Shown here: positions 16,436-26,257 of the stretch, one piece after another | Numbering within the stretch: position 1 is the first letter of the stretch | Layout of the letters: each line of letters starts with the position of its first letter | DNA from: BOG-908 sp965198855 | GTDB lineage: Bacteria; Pseudomonadota; Alphaproteobacteria; Acetobacterales; Acetobacteraceae | Assembly (NCBI GenBank): GCA_965198855.1 | Contig: CBDAPZ010000001.1 | Coordinates: 1,302,001 to 1,366,000, forward strand | Direction of reading: 5' to 3' | Length of the DNA: 64,000 bases | The notes under the pieces: model-generated | The model's database searches: none | Told to the model about the DNA's origin: nothing | Seen by the model: only the letters and a program-made list of their open reading frames with translations | Translations under genes and position numbers: made by a program

Positions 16436-17844
16436 CCGACACCTCCTTCCCCGCCCTCGCCCACAAGGCGCTGCGCAACACCCAGCTTCGCCGCAATATC
16501 CGCAAGGCGACGAGCACCATTCGCGCACGCACCGCCCGCGTGACAGCCGAGTTGCCGGATTGGGAGGCCCTGCGCGATGCTGGCGCTTCCATCAAGGCGG
16601 CGACGATGGCTGACCTCGATACGCATCTTTTGCAGCTGGAGGCTAACGTCACGGCCGCCGGCGGCATCGTGCATTGGGCGCGTGATGCGGAAGAGGCACG
16701 CGAGATCATTATCAACATCTCACGCCGTCACGATGCCGAGCGCGTGATCAAGATCAAGTCGATGACGACCGACGAGATCGACCTCAATCCGGCGATGAGT
16801 GCAGCCGGTATTGATCCGATCGAGACCGATCTGGCCGACATGATTGTGCAACTGGCGCATGACAAGCCGAGCCACATCCTGGTGCCGGCCATTCATCGTA
16901 ATCGCGCCGAAATACAAGGTCTTTTCGAAGCCCAATTTGGCCAGGGCAAACTTAGCGACGAACCAACAGTGCTCACCGGCGCCGCGCGCAAATACCTGCG
17001 CGAGAGATTCCTGCACACGAAGGTCGCCATTTCCGGCGCCAATTTCGCGGTGGCTGAAACCGGCACGATCGGCATCGTGGAAAGCGAGGGCAATGGCCGC
17101 ATGTGCCTCACCTTGCCAAAGGTGCTTATCTCGCTGATGGGCATCGAAAAGGTGCTGCCACGATTCACCGATCTCGAAGTGTTCCTGCAGCTTCTGCCGC
17201 GCTCGGCTACCGGCGAACGGATGAACCCCTACACCTCCCTCTGGACGGGGCTGCGGCAAGGCGACGGCCCGGAAGAATTCCATCTCGTTCTGCTGGATAA
17301 CGGACGCACGCGAATCCTCGCTGACGAGGCTGCACGTGAGACTCTGCACTGCATACGCTGCTCACGCTGCATGAATGTTTGCCCGGTCTACGAACGCACG
17401 GGCGGCCATGCCTATAATTCAATGTATCCGGGTCCCATCGGCGCCATTCTCACGCCGCAGCTCGTCGGATATGACGAGGCAGGTTCATTACCGTTTGCGT
17501 CCACACTCTGTGGCCGCTGTTACGAAGTGTGCCCGGTCAAAATCGATATTCCGCGCATCCTCGTCCATCTGCGCGGCAAGGCTACGGATGCGCGCGTAGC
17601 GTCGCACAGCCTCGATGGCGAGGCTGTAGCCATGCGTGCGGCGCTGTGGATGTTCGGTGGGCCCAAGCGCATGGCGGCGGCACAATCCCTGGCACGCATG
17701 GGCCAAAAACTCTTTGCCAAAGACGGCATGATCGAGAAGCTGCCCGGACCTCTGAAAGGCTGGACAGCCTCGCGAGATTTTCCGGCCTTGCCGGCCGAGA
17801 GCTTTCGGGACTGGTGGAAAGCGCGCGAGAAAGAAAAGCCATGA
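16432..17844 (+). CDS. lutB: L-lactate oxidation iron-sulfur protein LutB
   Basis: 470 aa. The LutB core shows GANFAVAETGTIGIVESEGN. Two 4Fe-4S ferredoxin motifs are CIRCSRCMNVCPVY (near 305) and CGRCYEVCPVKIDIP (near 360). It carries electrons within the LutABC complex. Overlaps lutA and lutC by ATGA on both sides, so the three proteins are made together. Confidence 0.95.
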   Translation: MTDTSFPALAHKALRNTQLRRNIRKATSTIRARTARVTAELPDWEALRDAGASIKAATMADLDTHLLQLEANVTAAGGIVHWARDAEEAREIIINISRRHDAERVIKIKSMTTDEIDLNPAMSAAGIDPIETDLADMIVQLAHDKPSHILVPAIHRNRAEIQGLFEAQFGQGKLSDEPTVLTGAARKYLRERFLHTKVAISGANFAVAETGTIGIVESEGNGRMCLTLPKVLISLMGIEKVLPRFTDLEVFLQLLPRSATGERMNPYTSLWTGLRQGDGPEEFHLVLLDNGRTRILADEAARETLHCIRCSRCMNVCPVYERTGGHAYNSMYPGPIGAILTPQLVGYDEAGSLPFASTLCGRCYEVCPVKIDIPRILVHLRGKATDARVASHSLDGEAVAMRAALWMFGGPKRMAAAQSLARMGQKLFAKDGMIEKLPGPLKGWTASRDFPALPAESFRDWWKAREKEKP

Positions 17845-18467
17845 CCGCGCGCGATGAAATACTTGGGCGCATACGGGCGACGCGTCCAACAATCCCGGTA
17901 GAGCGCGCCCCGCCATCCTACAACATGCGCTGGGAGGCGCCGCGCGAAGAGATTATTTCGCGTTTCGTGCAGCGCCTGTCGGACTACCATGTGACGGTGC
18001 TGTTCGCGCATACCGAGAACGAGATCCACGACATTGCACAGCGCCAGCTCACCACGCGCGGCATCGCCACCCTGGCAATCCCCGCCGATCTGCCGGCGAC
18101 ATGGCGCCCGGCCGGCATCACCATCATCGAGGATACCGGGCTCAGCTTCGAGGATCTGAACGCCGCACAAGGTGCCATGACCGGCTCCTTTCTCGGGATC
18201 GCCGAGACCGGCACCGTGGTGCTAGATGCCGGGCTGGGCCAGGGGCGGCGGGCGCTCACGCTGCTGCCGGACTACCATATCTGCGTGGTGCGCGAGCGCG
18301 CCGTGGTCGGCAGCATGCCCGAAGCGATCGCCGCCTTGCACCCGCGGGTGGTGCATGGATCGCCGATCACCTTCTTCTCGGGGCCGTCGGCCACGGCGGA
18401 TATCGAACTCGATCGTGTGGAAGGCGTTCACGGGCCAAGGATTCTGGACGTGATCCTGGTGTCCTAA
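17841..18467 (+). CDS. lutC: Lactate utilization protein LutC (LUD domain)
   Basis: 208 aa from ATG 17841, overlapping the lutB stop. LUD-domain motifs: FLGIAETGTVVLDAG, LLPDYHICVVRERAVVGSMPEA, ITFFSGPSATADIELDRVEG and VHGPRILDVILV. Third part of the LutABC L-lactate oxidation complex. No lactate permease or LutR regulator is seen nearby. Confidence 0.93.
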   Translation: MTARDEILGRIRATRPTIPVERAPPSYNMRWEAPREEIISRFVQRLSDYHVTVLFAHTENEIHDIAQRQLTTRGIATLAIPADLPATWRPAGITIIEDTGLSFEDLNAAQGAMTGSFLGIAETGTVVLDAGLGQGRRALTLLPDYHICVVRERAVVGSMPEAIAALHPRVVHGSPITFFSGPSATADIELDRVEGVHGPRILDVILVS

Positions 18468-18480
18468 AAACAGAGTTTTC

Positions 18481-19380
18481 ATGAAGACATTCAAGCTCGG
18501 CCGGCATCTGGCCGTTTTTCTTTCGCTTTCTGCCTGCACACCAGCCCAGCTTCTGAATGCCACCATTTCCCGCAGCGGCCTCACTGTGACGCATAATGTG
18601 GCATACGGACCTGCTGCGCGCGAAAAGCTCGATATCTACCGGCCGCAGGGATCGTCCCACACGCCCGTCATCGTGTTCTTCTATGGCGGGTCTTGGAACA
18701 GCGGCAGCAAGGCGATGTATCCGTTTGTCGCCGCCACACTGGCCCGACGCGGTTACGCCGTGGTGGTGCCGGATTACCGTGTCTATCCGGAAGTGCGCTT
18801 CCCCACCTTCCTTGAAGACAATGCGAGATCCGTTGCCTGGACTCAGGCCCATCTTGCCGAACTCGGTGGCGATCCCGACCGTGTTTTCCTCATGGGCCAT
18901 TCGGCCGGCGCCTATAACGCGGCGATGCTGGCGCTCGATCCCAGCCTGCTGAATGCGGCGGGCACGAGCCGAGACCGCATCGCCGGCGTGATCGGCCTGG
19001 CCGGTCCTTATGACTTCCTGCCCATCACCGGTGAGGACATCAAGCCGATCTTCGCACCGGTGAATGATGGGCCGCTCAGCCAGCCGATCACCTATGTGGA
19101 TGGCCACGCACCCCCCATGCTGCTGCTGGCGGGTGCCGACGACACGACCGTGTACCCGCGTAATACCATTTCGCTGGCCGCACGCATTACCAGCAAAGGC
19201 GGCGCGGTGCAGTCGCACATCTATCCCGGGCTCGGCCATATCGGGCTGATCACCGCCATCGCACCGATCTTTCAGGGCCGCGCTCCGGTACTCGCGGCGG
19301 TGACGGATTTTATAAGCACACATCATAGCAAATCGGATGTGGGCACGGCTTCGTGGGCTGGCGCGCCGGCTGCCGAATAG
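18481..19380 (+). CDS. Lipoprotein alpha/beta-hydrolase (esterase/BD-FAE-like)
   Basis: 299 aa. The lipoprotein signal ends in SLSAC at about residue 19. Then the alpha/beta-hydrolase fold: an oxyanion-type VFFYGGSWNSG, nucleophile elbow GHSAGAYNA (Ser), an Asp in GADDTTVYP and a His in GLGHIG. This resembles carboxylesterases of the bacterial hormone-sensitive-lipase/BD-FAE type. It starts 13 bases after lutC and ends 15 bases before hpnN, so it may share a transcript with hpnN. Substrate unknown. Confidence 0.83.
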   Translation: MKTFKLGRHLAVFLSLSACTPAQLLNATISRSGLTVTHNVAYGPAAREKLDIYRPQGSSHTPVIVFFYGGSWNSGSKAMYPFVAATLARRGYAVVVPDYRVYPEVRFPTFLEDNARSVAWTQAHLAELGGDPDRVFLMGHSAGAYNAAMLALDPSLLNAAGTSRDRIAGVIGLAGPYDFLPITGEDIKPIFAPVNDGPLSQPITYVDGHAPPMLLLAGADDTTVYPRNTISLAARITSKGGAVQSHIYPGLGHIGLITAIAPIFQGRAPVLAAVTDFISTHHSKSDVGTASWAGAPAAE

Positions 19381-19395
19381 GGCAGACAGCGGCGC

Positions 19396-22026
19396 ATGAA
19401 GCTCGCTCTCGCTGTTCGTTCCGCCCTCCCCGCCATTGTCGGTTTCTGCGGCCGCAACCGCGCCTTGGTGATCGGCATGGCCATATTTCTGGTCTGCCTC
19501 AGCCTTGTCGCGGCACATGCGCGGTTAGGAGTCACGACCGACACCTCGAAGATGTTTGCGGATTCACTACCCTGGAAACAGCAAAGCGACGCGTTGAACC
19601 GCGATTTCCCGCAGAATAACGGGATACTCGTCGCCGTCGTGCAGGCCGACATCCCCGAGGAAGCCGAAGCCACCGCCGCCGCCCTTGCGAAAAAGCTGCG
19701 CGCGGACACGGCGCATTTCGGCATCGTCACCCAGCCCGACACCTCTGATTACCTGCAGCGCAACGCCTTCCTGCTGATCGACACCAAACAGCTGCAAGAC
19801 CTTCTGGACCGCACCGTCGATGCCCAGCCTTTTCTCGGTCAGCTGGTCGCCGACCCGAGCTTGCGCGGCCTGTTCTCCGCACTTTCGCTGGTGGCCGAAG
19901 GTGCACAGCGCGGCATGGATGCGCAAAGCCTGGGCCCTGCCCTCGCCCAGTTCCATGCCGCATTGTCAGCCGCCGCCGCGGGCCACGCAGCGCCGCTGTC
20001 CTGGGAGAAGTTGCTGGCCGGTCCGCTCGCGGCCCAGGCCGGCAAATACCGTTTCGTGCTGGCCCACCCGAAGCTGGATTACGGCGCGCTGCAGCCTGGC
20101 GGCGCCGCCACAGACGCACTGCGAACAGCCGCCGCATCGCTGCCCTACGTGAAGGACGGTTTTGCCCGCGTCAGGGTCACCGGCTCGGTGGCCCTCGATG
20201 ACGAGGAGTTCTCCACCGTTGCACAGGGCGCCGCGGTCGGGCTGGGCGCCAGTTTCCTGCTGGTGCTGGTGTGGCTTTTCGCCGCCGTGCGGCGCTGGCG
20301 CCTGATGTCGGCGATTGCGCTGACGCTGGTCACCGGGCTGCTGCTCACCACCGGGTTCGCCGCGATCACCGTCGGCACGCTGAACCTGATCTCGATCGCC
20401 TTTGCCATCCTGTTCGTCGGCATCGCCGTGGATTTCGGCATCCAGTTCACCGTGCGGTTCCGCGAGAGCAAGCATATCCATCCTGTCATGCTCGACGCGT
20501 TGCGCGATACCGGGCGGCTCTCGGGCGCGCAGATCCTGGTGGCGTCACTGGCGACAGCGAGCGGCTTCTTGGCGTTCACGCCTACGCAGTTCCGCGGCGT
20601 TGCACAGCTTGGCGTGATCGCCGGCGGCGGCATGCTGATCGCGTTTCTCTGCACCATTACCCTGTTGCCGGCGCTGCTGATGACTTTCGGCACGCGGCTC
20701 GAAAAACGCGAAGTCGGTGTAATGATGCTGCGACGGCTGGAGCCGGTGGTGCGTGCCGCGCATTGGCCTATCGTCATCGTATTCACAGTGCTGGCCCTTA
20801 CCGGTGCTGCCCTGACGCCGACCATCCATTTCGACGGCAATCCGTTGCATACCAAGAACCAGCACACTGAGTCGGTCGAAACACTGAACGATCTCAAGGG
20901 CGATCCGCTGACCAACCCCTACACCATCGATGCGTTGATGCCCTCGCTCGCCGACGCCGCCAGGATCGCACCGATCCTCGAAAAACTGCCGCTGGTCGCG
21001 AGCGTGCTGTCGCTGAACGTATTTGTTCCGCAGGACCAGACGGCGAAACTTGCCGCCATTGCCGATGCGTCCAGTATTCTCGCCCCCACCCTCACTTCGC
21101 CAACCAATCCGCCAGCCATTGATCCAGCAGCGTTGCGACAGGCCACGCAGAAGCTCGATCAGAAATTGCACGGCCTGCTGCCCAAGTTGCCGGCTGATTC
21201 GCCGCTGCGACCGCTCGCCGCCGACCTCGACGCCCTCTCCAGCGCACCCAATCCAACCCTGTTCGCCGCGAACGATGCGCTGATTCGCTTTCTGCCAGTA
21301 CAGCTCGATCGATTGCGCGTTGCACTCGCGGCAAAGCCGGTGACGCTCGCCGACGTGCCGCCCGATCTGCAGCGCGACTGGATGCTGCCCGACGGCCGTG
21401 CGCGCATCGAAATCCTGCCCAAGCCGGAAGCCAGTGGCGGCCCAGGGTTACGGCATTTCGTCGACAGCGTTCAGGAGATAGTGCCGCAGGCGACAGGATC
21501 GGCGTTCTGGATCGTCCGCTCTGCTCAGACCATCATCCACGCCTTCAGCATCGCGGCGATTTGCGCGCTAAGTGCCATCGCAATCATCCTGGTCATCGCA
21601 TTGCGACGCACGCTGGATGTGCTTCTGGTAATGACGCCGCTGGTCGTCTCTGCCCTGCTCACCGTTGACCTGGTGAAAGCGCTGGGGATCAGCCTGAATT
21701 TCGCGAACATCATCGCGCTGCCGTTGCTCCTCGGCGTCGGCGTCTCGTTCAACATCTATTTCGTGATGAATTTCCGCGCCGGAATTACGCGCTTCCTCGG
21801 CTCGGCCACGGCGCGCGCCGTCATCTTCTCCGCCTTGACCACGGGTACCGCCTTCGGATCGCTGGCATTGTCGAACCATCCGGGCACGGCGAGCATGGGT
21901 GTACTGCTGCTGCTCAGCCTCGGGAGCACGGTGCTGACAACCCTGCTCTTCGTGCCCGCGCTGCTAGCGGTGATGCCGCGACCGCATGTCCTACTCGGCG
22001 GACGCACCGAGGAAGCGCTGCACTGA
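19396..22026 (+). CDS. hpnN: Hopanoid transporter HpnN (RND/MMPL family)
   Basis: 876 aa RND-type inner-membrane protein. An N-terminal TM (IGMAIFLVCLSLVAAHARL) precedes a periplasmic porter domain with TDTSKMFADSLPWKQQ. A five-TM block follows (residues about 275-430, containing FVGIAVDFGIQFTVRF). A second porter domain and second TM block come after (about 705-870, GVGVSFNIYFVMNFR). HpnN moves hopanoids to the outer membrane. No other hopanoid genes are in the window. Confidence 0.88.
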   Translation: MKLALAVRSALPAIVGFCGRNRALVIGMAIFLVCLSLVAAHARLGVTTDTSKMFADSLPWKQQSDALNRDFPQNNGILVAVVQADIPEEAEATAAALAKKLRADTAHFGIVTQPDTSDYLQRNAFLLIDTKQLQDLLDRTVDAQPFLGQLVADPSLRGLFSALSLVAEGAQRGMDAQSLGPALAQFHAALSAAAAGHAAPLSWEKLLAGPLAAQAGKYRFVLAHPKLDYGALQPGGAATDALRTAAASLPYVKDGFARVRVTGSVALDDEEFSTVAQGAAVGLGASFLLVLVWLFAAVRRWRLMSAIALTLVTGLLLTTGFAAITVGTLNLISIAFAILFVGIAVDFGIQFTVRFRESKHIHPVMLDALRDTGRLSGAQILVASLATASGFLAFTPTQFRGVAQLGVIAGGGMLIAFLCTITLLPALLMTFGTRLEKREVGVMMLRRLEPVVRAAHWPIVIVFTVLALTGAALTPTIHFDGNPLHTKNQHTESVETLNDLKGDPLTNPYTIDALMPSLADAARIAPILEKLPLVASVLSLNVFVPQDQTAKLAAIADASSILAPTLTSPTNPPAIDPAALRQATQKLDQKLHGLLPKLPADSPLRPLAADLDALSSAPNPTLFAANDALIRFLPVQLDRLRVALAAKPVTLADVPPDLQRDWMLPDGRARIEILPKPEASGGPGLRHFVDSVQEIVPQATGSAFWIVRSAQTIIHAFSIAAICALSAIAIILVIALRRTLDVLLVMTPLVVSALLTVDLVKALGISLNFANIIALPLLLGVGVSFNIYFVMNFRAGITRFLGSATARAVIFSALTTGTAFGSLALSNHPGTASMGVLLLLSLGSTVLTTLLFVPALLAVMPRPHVLLGGRTEEALH

Positions 22027-22141
22027 GAGGAGTCTAAGATCCGTTCCTCGGGTTGTATTTTGGAAGCTCACACAACCGAAAAGCTTCACAAGGGACTGGC
22101 GTTACACTAACGGTGCACTAAGCTCACCGAAAGTTTACCAT

Positions 22142-24109
22142 ATGTCGGCACGCCTGCTGCTCCTCCTGGCCCTGATCTTTGCTCTGCCCGTGCATGCAGC
22201 AAGCGGGCCTGCTTCGGCCTTCCAGGTCGGCATCAACCTGGATGCGGTGACCGACTACGCCGCGGAGTCGGCGTTCGTCGATGCCATGAAGCAGTCGCGC
22301 CACTGGGGAACAGCGGCAACACCCTGGGATCTCGCCGCGACTGTCGACAAGAACGGCTGGCCGACCCAGGACGCGGGTGTGGTTATCCTGTGCTGCATCA
22401 CCAACGCATCCGGCGGATCTCTGCTCACCGGCATCTACACCCTCTCCTTTACCGGCCAAGCGACACTCGCGCTCACCGTCGGCGGCACCGGCACCATTCT
22501 CGACCAGACCTATGATGCGGCCAAAAACCTCACTGTTTCGCATGTGAAGGTCGCCGCCACCGGCTCGCTCGTCGCGATCAGCTTCACGAACACCAAGCGC
22601 CTGGCCACCGATTCTCCGGGTACCGGCATCACCGGCGTGCATTTCGTCCGCCCGAAATACGCACCGAACGGCACCCTGTGGTACACGGCACTGGGCCAGG
22701 TGTTCACCAATCCGTTCCTGAAACTTCTCGCACAGTTCCCGGTGATACGGACCATGGGTTGGGAGAGCACCAACGGCAACACCGTTTCGTTGTGGTCCGA
22801 ACGCACATGGACCACGAACGCAAGCCAGCAGACGGCGAATGGCGTTGCCTGGGAATACGTGATCCTGTTGGCCAACATGCTGCAGAAGGATGTCTGGATC
22901 AACGTGCCGGCGGAAGCGAACGCCGCCTATGTGCAAGCCCTTGCCAAGCTGATGTATGCCGATCTCAACCCGTCATTGCACCTCTATATCGAATACAGCA
23001 ATGAAGTCTGGAACTACGATTTTGCCCAGCAGGCCTACAACCAGACCGCCGCCGAGGCGGAAGTGGCGGCAAACCCGAAATCGCCGCTTGCCTGGCAATG
23101 CGCAACCTATGCGGATTGCCAATATGTGTGGGGCGCACGCCGCGTCGGCGAGCAGATCGTGAAGATCGCCCAAATATTCCAGACCGTCTACGGCACACGT
23201 GCAAACATGCTACGGCCGATCTATGCAACGCAGCTCGGCCAGACCTATTACCTCTCGCTCGTGCTGCCGATGATCCAGCATTACTGGGGCGCGCCCGCCA
23301 AGCTGCTGTATGGCATTGCGGAGGCGCCCTACTGGACCGGCGATAATTCGGTCGACAACCTGACTGCGACGCAGGAATTGGCAAACGCAGCGGCGAACCT
23401 GGCGACATTGAATGTGCCCGAGCAGGGCTTTGCGACATGGGCACGCTATTACGGTCTACAGAGCGTCACCTATGAAGGCGGCCCGGGCATGAATGGCACG
23501 CCGAGCCTGGACGCCAAGCTGGCCGCGAACCGGGACGCTGCGATGGGCACTCAGGTCACCCAGGCGATCACCGGCGCCGTTTCCGAAGGTGTGTCGCTCT
23601 ATATGTATTTCGATAGTGCCGGCATCTACGGCCAATACGGCATGTGGGGTGCGACCGAGAATGTATTCGACCTCGCAACGCCGAAGATGACGGCGTTGCA
23701 AGGCCTGATCGCGAACGGCACGACGCCGTTGCAAGGCGGCATTCTGCTGCCGGCCAGTTTTCCTGCCATGTCGCCAGACCTCAATTTTGGCAGCACCTTC
23801 ATCACCAGCGATGACAGCTATGCCTATCTGCAGCCGGGCGGCATGTTCGGCTATCTGGTGGATGTGCCCGCCGCAGGCACCTATAATGTGACGCTGACGG
23901 TCGGCAATTATTATGGCGCCACCACGGGCGCTCTGGCGCTCGATCAGGCGCGGGTGGGCACTGCGCAGATACCAGCCACCGGCGGTGATGTGCAGAACTG
24001 GACAGCGACTGCGCCAGTAAAGGTGACACTCCCCGCCGGCCTGCATGTGATCAGCGTCACTGCGGCAGCGGGCGGCCAGTTCGGGATGACCGCACTACAG
24101 ATAAAGTAA
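22142..24109 (+). CDS. Secreted glycoside-hydrolase-like protein (clan GH-A-like TIM barrel, C-terminal beta-sandwich)
   Basis: 655 aa from ATG 22142, which gives a clean signal peptide (cleaved near VHAAS); the open frame further upstream lies inside hpnN. I do not recognise a named family. The middle of the protein looks like a (beta/alpha)8 barrel: WINVPAEAN, then IEYSNEVWNYDF with Asn-Glu (E288), a candidate acid/base, and VTYEGGPG with E445, a candidate nucleophile. This spacing is typical of clan GH-A. The last about 120 residues (YLVDVPAAGTYNVTLTVGN, LPAGLHVISVTAA) look like a CBM6/35-type beta-sandwich. Substrate unknown. Confidence 0.6.
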   Translation: MSARLLLLLALIFALPVHAASGPASAFQVGINLDAVTDYAAESAFVDAMKQSRHWGTAATPWDLAATVDKNGWPTQDAGVVILCCITNASGGSLLTGIYTLSFTGQATLALTVGGTGTILDQTYDAAKNLTVSHVKVAATGSLVAISFTNTKRLATDSPGTGITGVHFVRPKYAPNGTLWYTALGQVFTNPFLKLLAQFPVIRTMGWESTNGNTVSLWSERTWTTNASQQTANGVAWEYVILLANMLQKDVWINVPAEANAAYVQALAKLMYADLNPSLHLYIEYSNEVWNYDFAQQAYNQTAAEAEVAANPKSPLAWQCATYADCQYVWGARRVGEQIVKIAQIFQTVYGTRANMLRPIYATQLGQTYYLSLVLPMIQHYWGAPAKLLYGIAEAPYWTGDNSVDNLTATQELANAAANLATLNVPEQGFATWARYYGLQSVTYEGGPGMNGTPSLDAKLAANRDAAMGTQVTQAITGAVSEGVSLYMYFDSAGIYGQYGMWGATENVFDLATPKMTALQGLIANGTTPLQGGILLPASFPAMSPDLNFGSTFITSDDSYAYLQPGGMFGYLVDVPAAGTYNVTLTVGNYYGATTGALALDQARVGTAQIPATGGDVQNWTATAPVKVTLPAGLHVISVTAAAGGQFGMTALQIK

Positions 24110-24420
24110 ACTGAAAAAGTGCAGCCACATGTTGCACAGAGTAAGATTGGACAAATTCAGAGCAAATCTGTGCCCTTCAATCTGGGTCATCTGTGGCACA
24201 CCTGCTTTTCATCGCTGTTTACAGCCACGTGGATCGTAACCAGAGCCTCGTGGTGGCATCGCTGACAGCCATCACCGCCGCTTTTGCCAATTTCAGTATT
24301 CGACGGCGCGCCCATTCAGGTGCGGCGGCACGCTGTCCAACCGAGGGAGATGCTGCACTGCATGGGAGCCGCCCTGGCATGAGGCTTGCCTAATGGCCGG
24401 CGAGCCACGACAAGCAGGCC
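24110..24420. other. Intergenic region with a possible decayed MHYT-domain fragment
   Basis: 311 bases between the secreted protein and uup. A 66-codon frame (24193-24393) reads YSHVDRNQSLVVASLTAITA, then ANFSIRRRAHSG and GMRLA before a stop. The order H-x-D-x-x-x-L-V-V, a hydrophobic stretch, R-R-A and M-R-L-A recalls the first helix of MHYT sensor domains. This may be the remnant of an MHYT signalling gene. I see no terminator for the upstream gene. Confidence 0.2.
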
Positions 24421-26223
24421 GTGCCCCCCCTTCTTTCTCTCCAGGATATCCATCTCACCCTCGGCGGCAGCGGCCCGCTGCTGGATGGAGCCTCGCTCGC
24501 CGTGGGCGCCGGCGAGCGCATCTGTCTGGTCGGGCGCAACGGCTCGGGAAAATCCACCCTGCTGAAAATTGCCGGCGGCCTGCTCGGCGCCTTCGAAGGC
24601 CGCCGCTTCCTGCAGCCGGGAGCGACCATACGCTACCTTCCGCAGGAGCCGGATTTCGGCGATGCGACGAGCGTGCTCGCCTATGTCGAAGCAGGCCTCG
24701 GCCCCAGCGACGACGTCTATCGCGCGCAGGCCCTCCTCGAACAAGCTGGCCTGTCCGGCGAAGAGCACCCGTCCCGCCTTTCCGGCGGCGAGGCGCGCCG
24801 TGCCGCCTTGGTGCGTGCACTGGCACCCGAGCCGGATCTGCTGCTGCTCGACGAGCCGACCAACCATCTCGATCTTCCCGGCATCGAATGGCTCGAATCC
24901 GAGCTCGCCGGCCTGCGCGCCGGGATCGTGCTGATCAGCCATGACCGCCGCATGCTCGAGACGGTCTCGCGCAGCATCGTCTGGCTCGATCGCGGCCGCA
25001 CCCGCAGCGTCGATCGCGGTTTTTCGCATTTCGAGGCCTGGCGCGACGAGGTGCTGGAGCAGGAGGAACGCGACCAGCACAAGCTGGGCCGACAGATCGC
25101 GCGCGAGGAAGACTGGATGCGCTACGGCGTCACCGCGCGGCGCAAGCGCAACGTGCGACGTGTCGCCGAGCTTGCAGGGCTGCGCGCGTCGAAACGCGAC
25201 TTCGTAAAGCCCACCGGCGGCGTGCGGATGGCGGCGAGCGAATCCGAAGGCTCCGGCAAGCTGGTTTCGGTCGCCGAGGATGTTTGGAAGAGCTTTGGTG
25301 ACCAGGTGGTCGTGCGCGATTTTTCCGCGCGCATCATCCGTGGTGACCGCGTGGGCATCGTCGGCCCCAACGGTGCGGGGAAATCCACGCTGCTGAAGAT
25401 GCTGACCGGCGAACTGGCCCCCGATCGCGGCAAGATAAAGCTTGGCACCAACCTCAATGCCGTCACCCTCGACCAGACACGCGCCAGTCTGGATCCCACC
25501 GCCACCTTGTCGGAAACGCTGACCGGCGGCTCCGGCGACCAGGTGCTGGTGAACGACCAGAAACGCCACGTCATCGGCTACATGAAGGACTTTTTGTTCC
25601 GTCCCGAACAGGCCCGCACCGCTGTCGGTGTTCTATCCGGCGGCGAACGCGGCCGGCTGATGCTCGCGGTGGCCCTCGCCCGCGCCTCGAATTTGATGAT
25701 CCTCGATGAGCCCACCAACGACCTCGATCTCGAGACATTGGATCTGCTGCAGGAAATGCTTGCCGACTATCAAGGCACCGTGCTGCTCGTCAGCCACGAT
25801 CGCGATTTTCTCGACCGCGTGGTGACGTCCACCATCACCTCGGAAGGCGATGGAAGCTGGCAGGAATACGCCGGCGGCTATTCCGACATGCTGCTGCAGC
25901 GCCGTGGGCCAGGGCAGCAAGCAAAGGCGGATAATCGCCGGCCGGCCAATTCAGCCGGCGCGGAAAAGCTGCCGGCTGCCAAGCGAAAGCTCACCTTCAA
26001 GGAACGGCATGAGCTGGAAAAAACTCTGCCGCCGCTGATTGCCCAATACCAGTCAGACATCGCCCGCCTGGGACGTGTGCTGACGGATGCCAATCTTTTT
26101 GCCCGCGATCCAAAAAAGTTTCATGCAACGACCATGGCCCTCGGCAAAGCCGAAACCGATCTGGCAAAGGCCGAAGAGCGCTGGCTCGAGCTGGAAATGC
26201 TGCGCGAAGGTGCAGCCGCCTAG
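24421..26223 (+). CDS. uup: ABC-F family ATPase, Uup-like
   Basis: 600 aa from GTG 24421 (MPPLLSLQDIHLTLGGS). Two ABC domains: Walker A GRNGSGKSTLLKI and GPNGAGKSTLLKM, signatures LSGGEARRAALVRAL and LSGGERGRLMLAVAL, Walker B LLLLDEPTNHLD and LMILDEPTNDLD. The C-terminal charged coiled coil (from about residue 525) is typical of Uup. There are no TM segments. ABC-F proteins act on ribosomes or, for Uup, also in transposon excision stability. The upstream ribosome-binding site is weak. Confidence 0.92.
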   Translation: MPPLLSLQDIHLTLGGSGPLLDGASLAVGAGERICLVGRNGSGKSTLLKIAGGLLGAFEGRRFLQPGATIRYLPQEPDFGDATSVLAYVEAGLGPSDDVYRAQALLEQAGLSGEEHPSRLSGGEARRAALVRALAPEPDLLLLDEPTNHLDLPGIEWLESELAGLRAGIVLISHDRRMLETVSRSIVWLDRGRTRSVDRGFSHFEAWRDEVLEQEERDQHKLGRQIAREEDWMRYGVTARRKRNVRRVAELAGLRASKRDFVKPTGGVRMAASESEGSGKLVSVAEDVWKSFGDQVVVRDFSARIIRGDRVGIVGPNGAGKSTLLKMLTGELAPDRGKIKLGTNLNAVTLDQTRASLDPTATLSETLTGGSGDQVLVNDQKRHVIGYMKDFLFRPEQARTAVGVLSGGERGRLMLAVALARASNLMILDEPTNDLDLETLDLLQEMLADYQGTVLLVSHDRDFLDRVVTSTITSEGDGSWQEYAGGYSDMLLQRRGPGQQAKADNRRPANSAGAEKLPAAKRKLTFKERHELEKTLPPLIAQYQSDIARLGRVLTDANLFARDPKKFHATTMALGKAETDLAKAEERWLELEMLREGAAA

Positions 26224-26235
26224 ACGCTAGCCCCG

Positions 26236-26257
26236 GTAACCGTTGCTATTCGGTTAC
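26236..26257 (+). terminator. Hairpin after uup
   Basis: GTAACCG (26236-26242) and CGGTTAC (26251-26257) form a perfect seven-base stem with an eight-base loop, 13 bases after the uup stop. No T-run follows, so termination is not certain. The rest of 26258-26562 contains no gene I can support and probably carries the lipoprotein promoter. Confidence 0.35.

Noticed and set aside
18367..19518. 383-codon minus-strand ORF opposite the lipoprotein hydrolase
   Set aside because: Composition and position show it to be antisense to a clear gene with lipobox and catalytic motifs.
24316..25569. 417-codon minus-strand ORF opposite uup
   Set aside because: Antisense shadow of the ABC-F gene.
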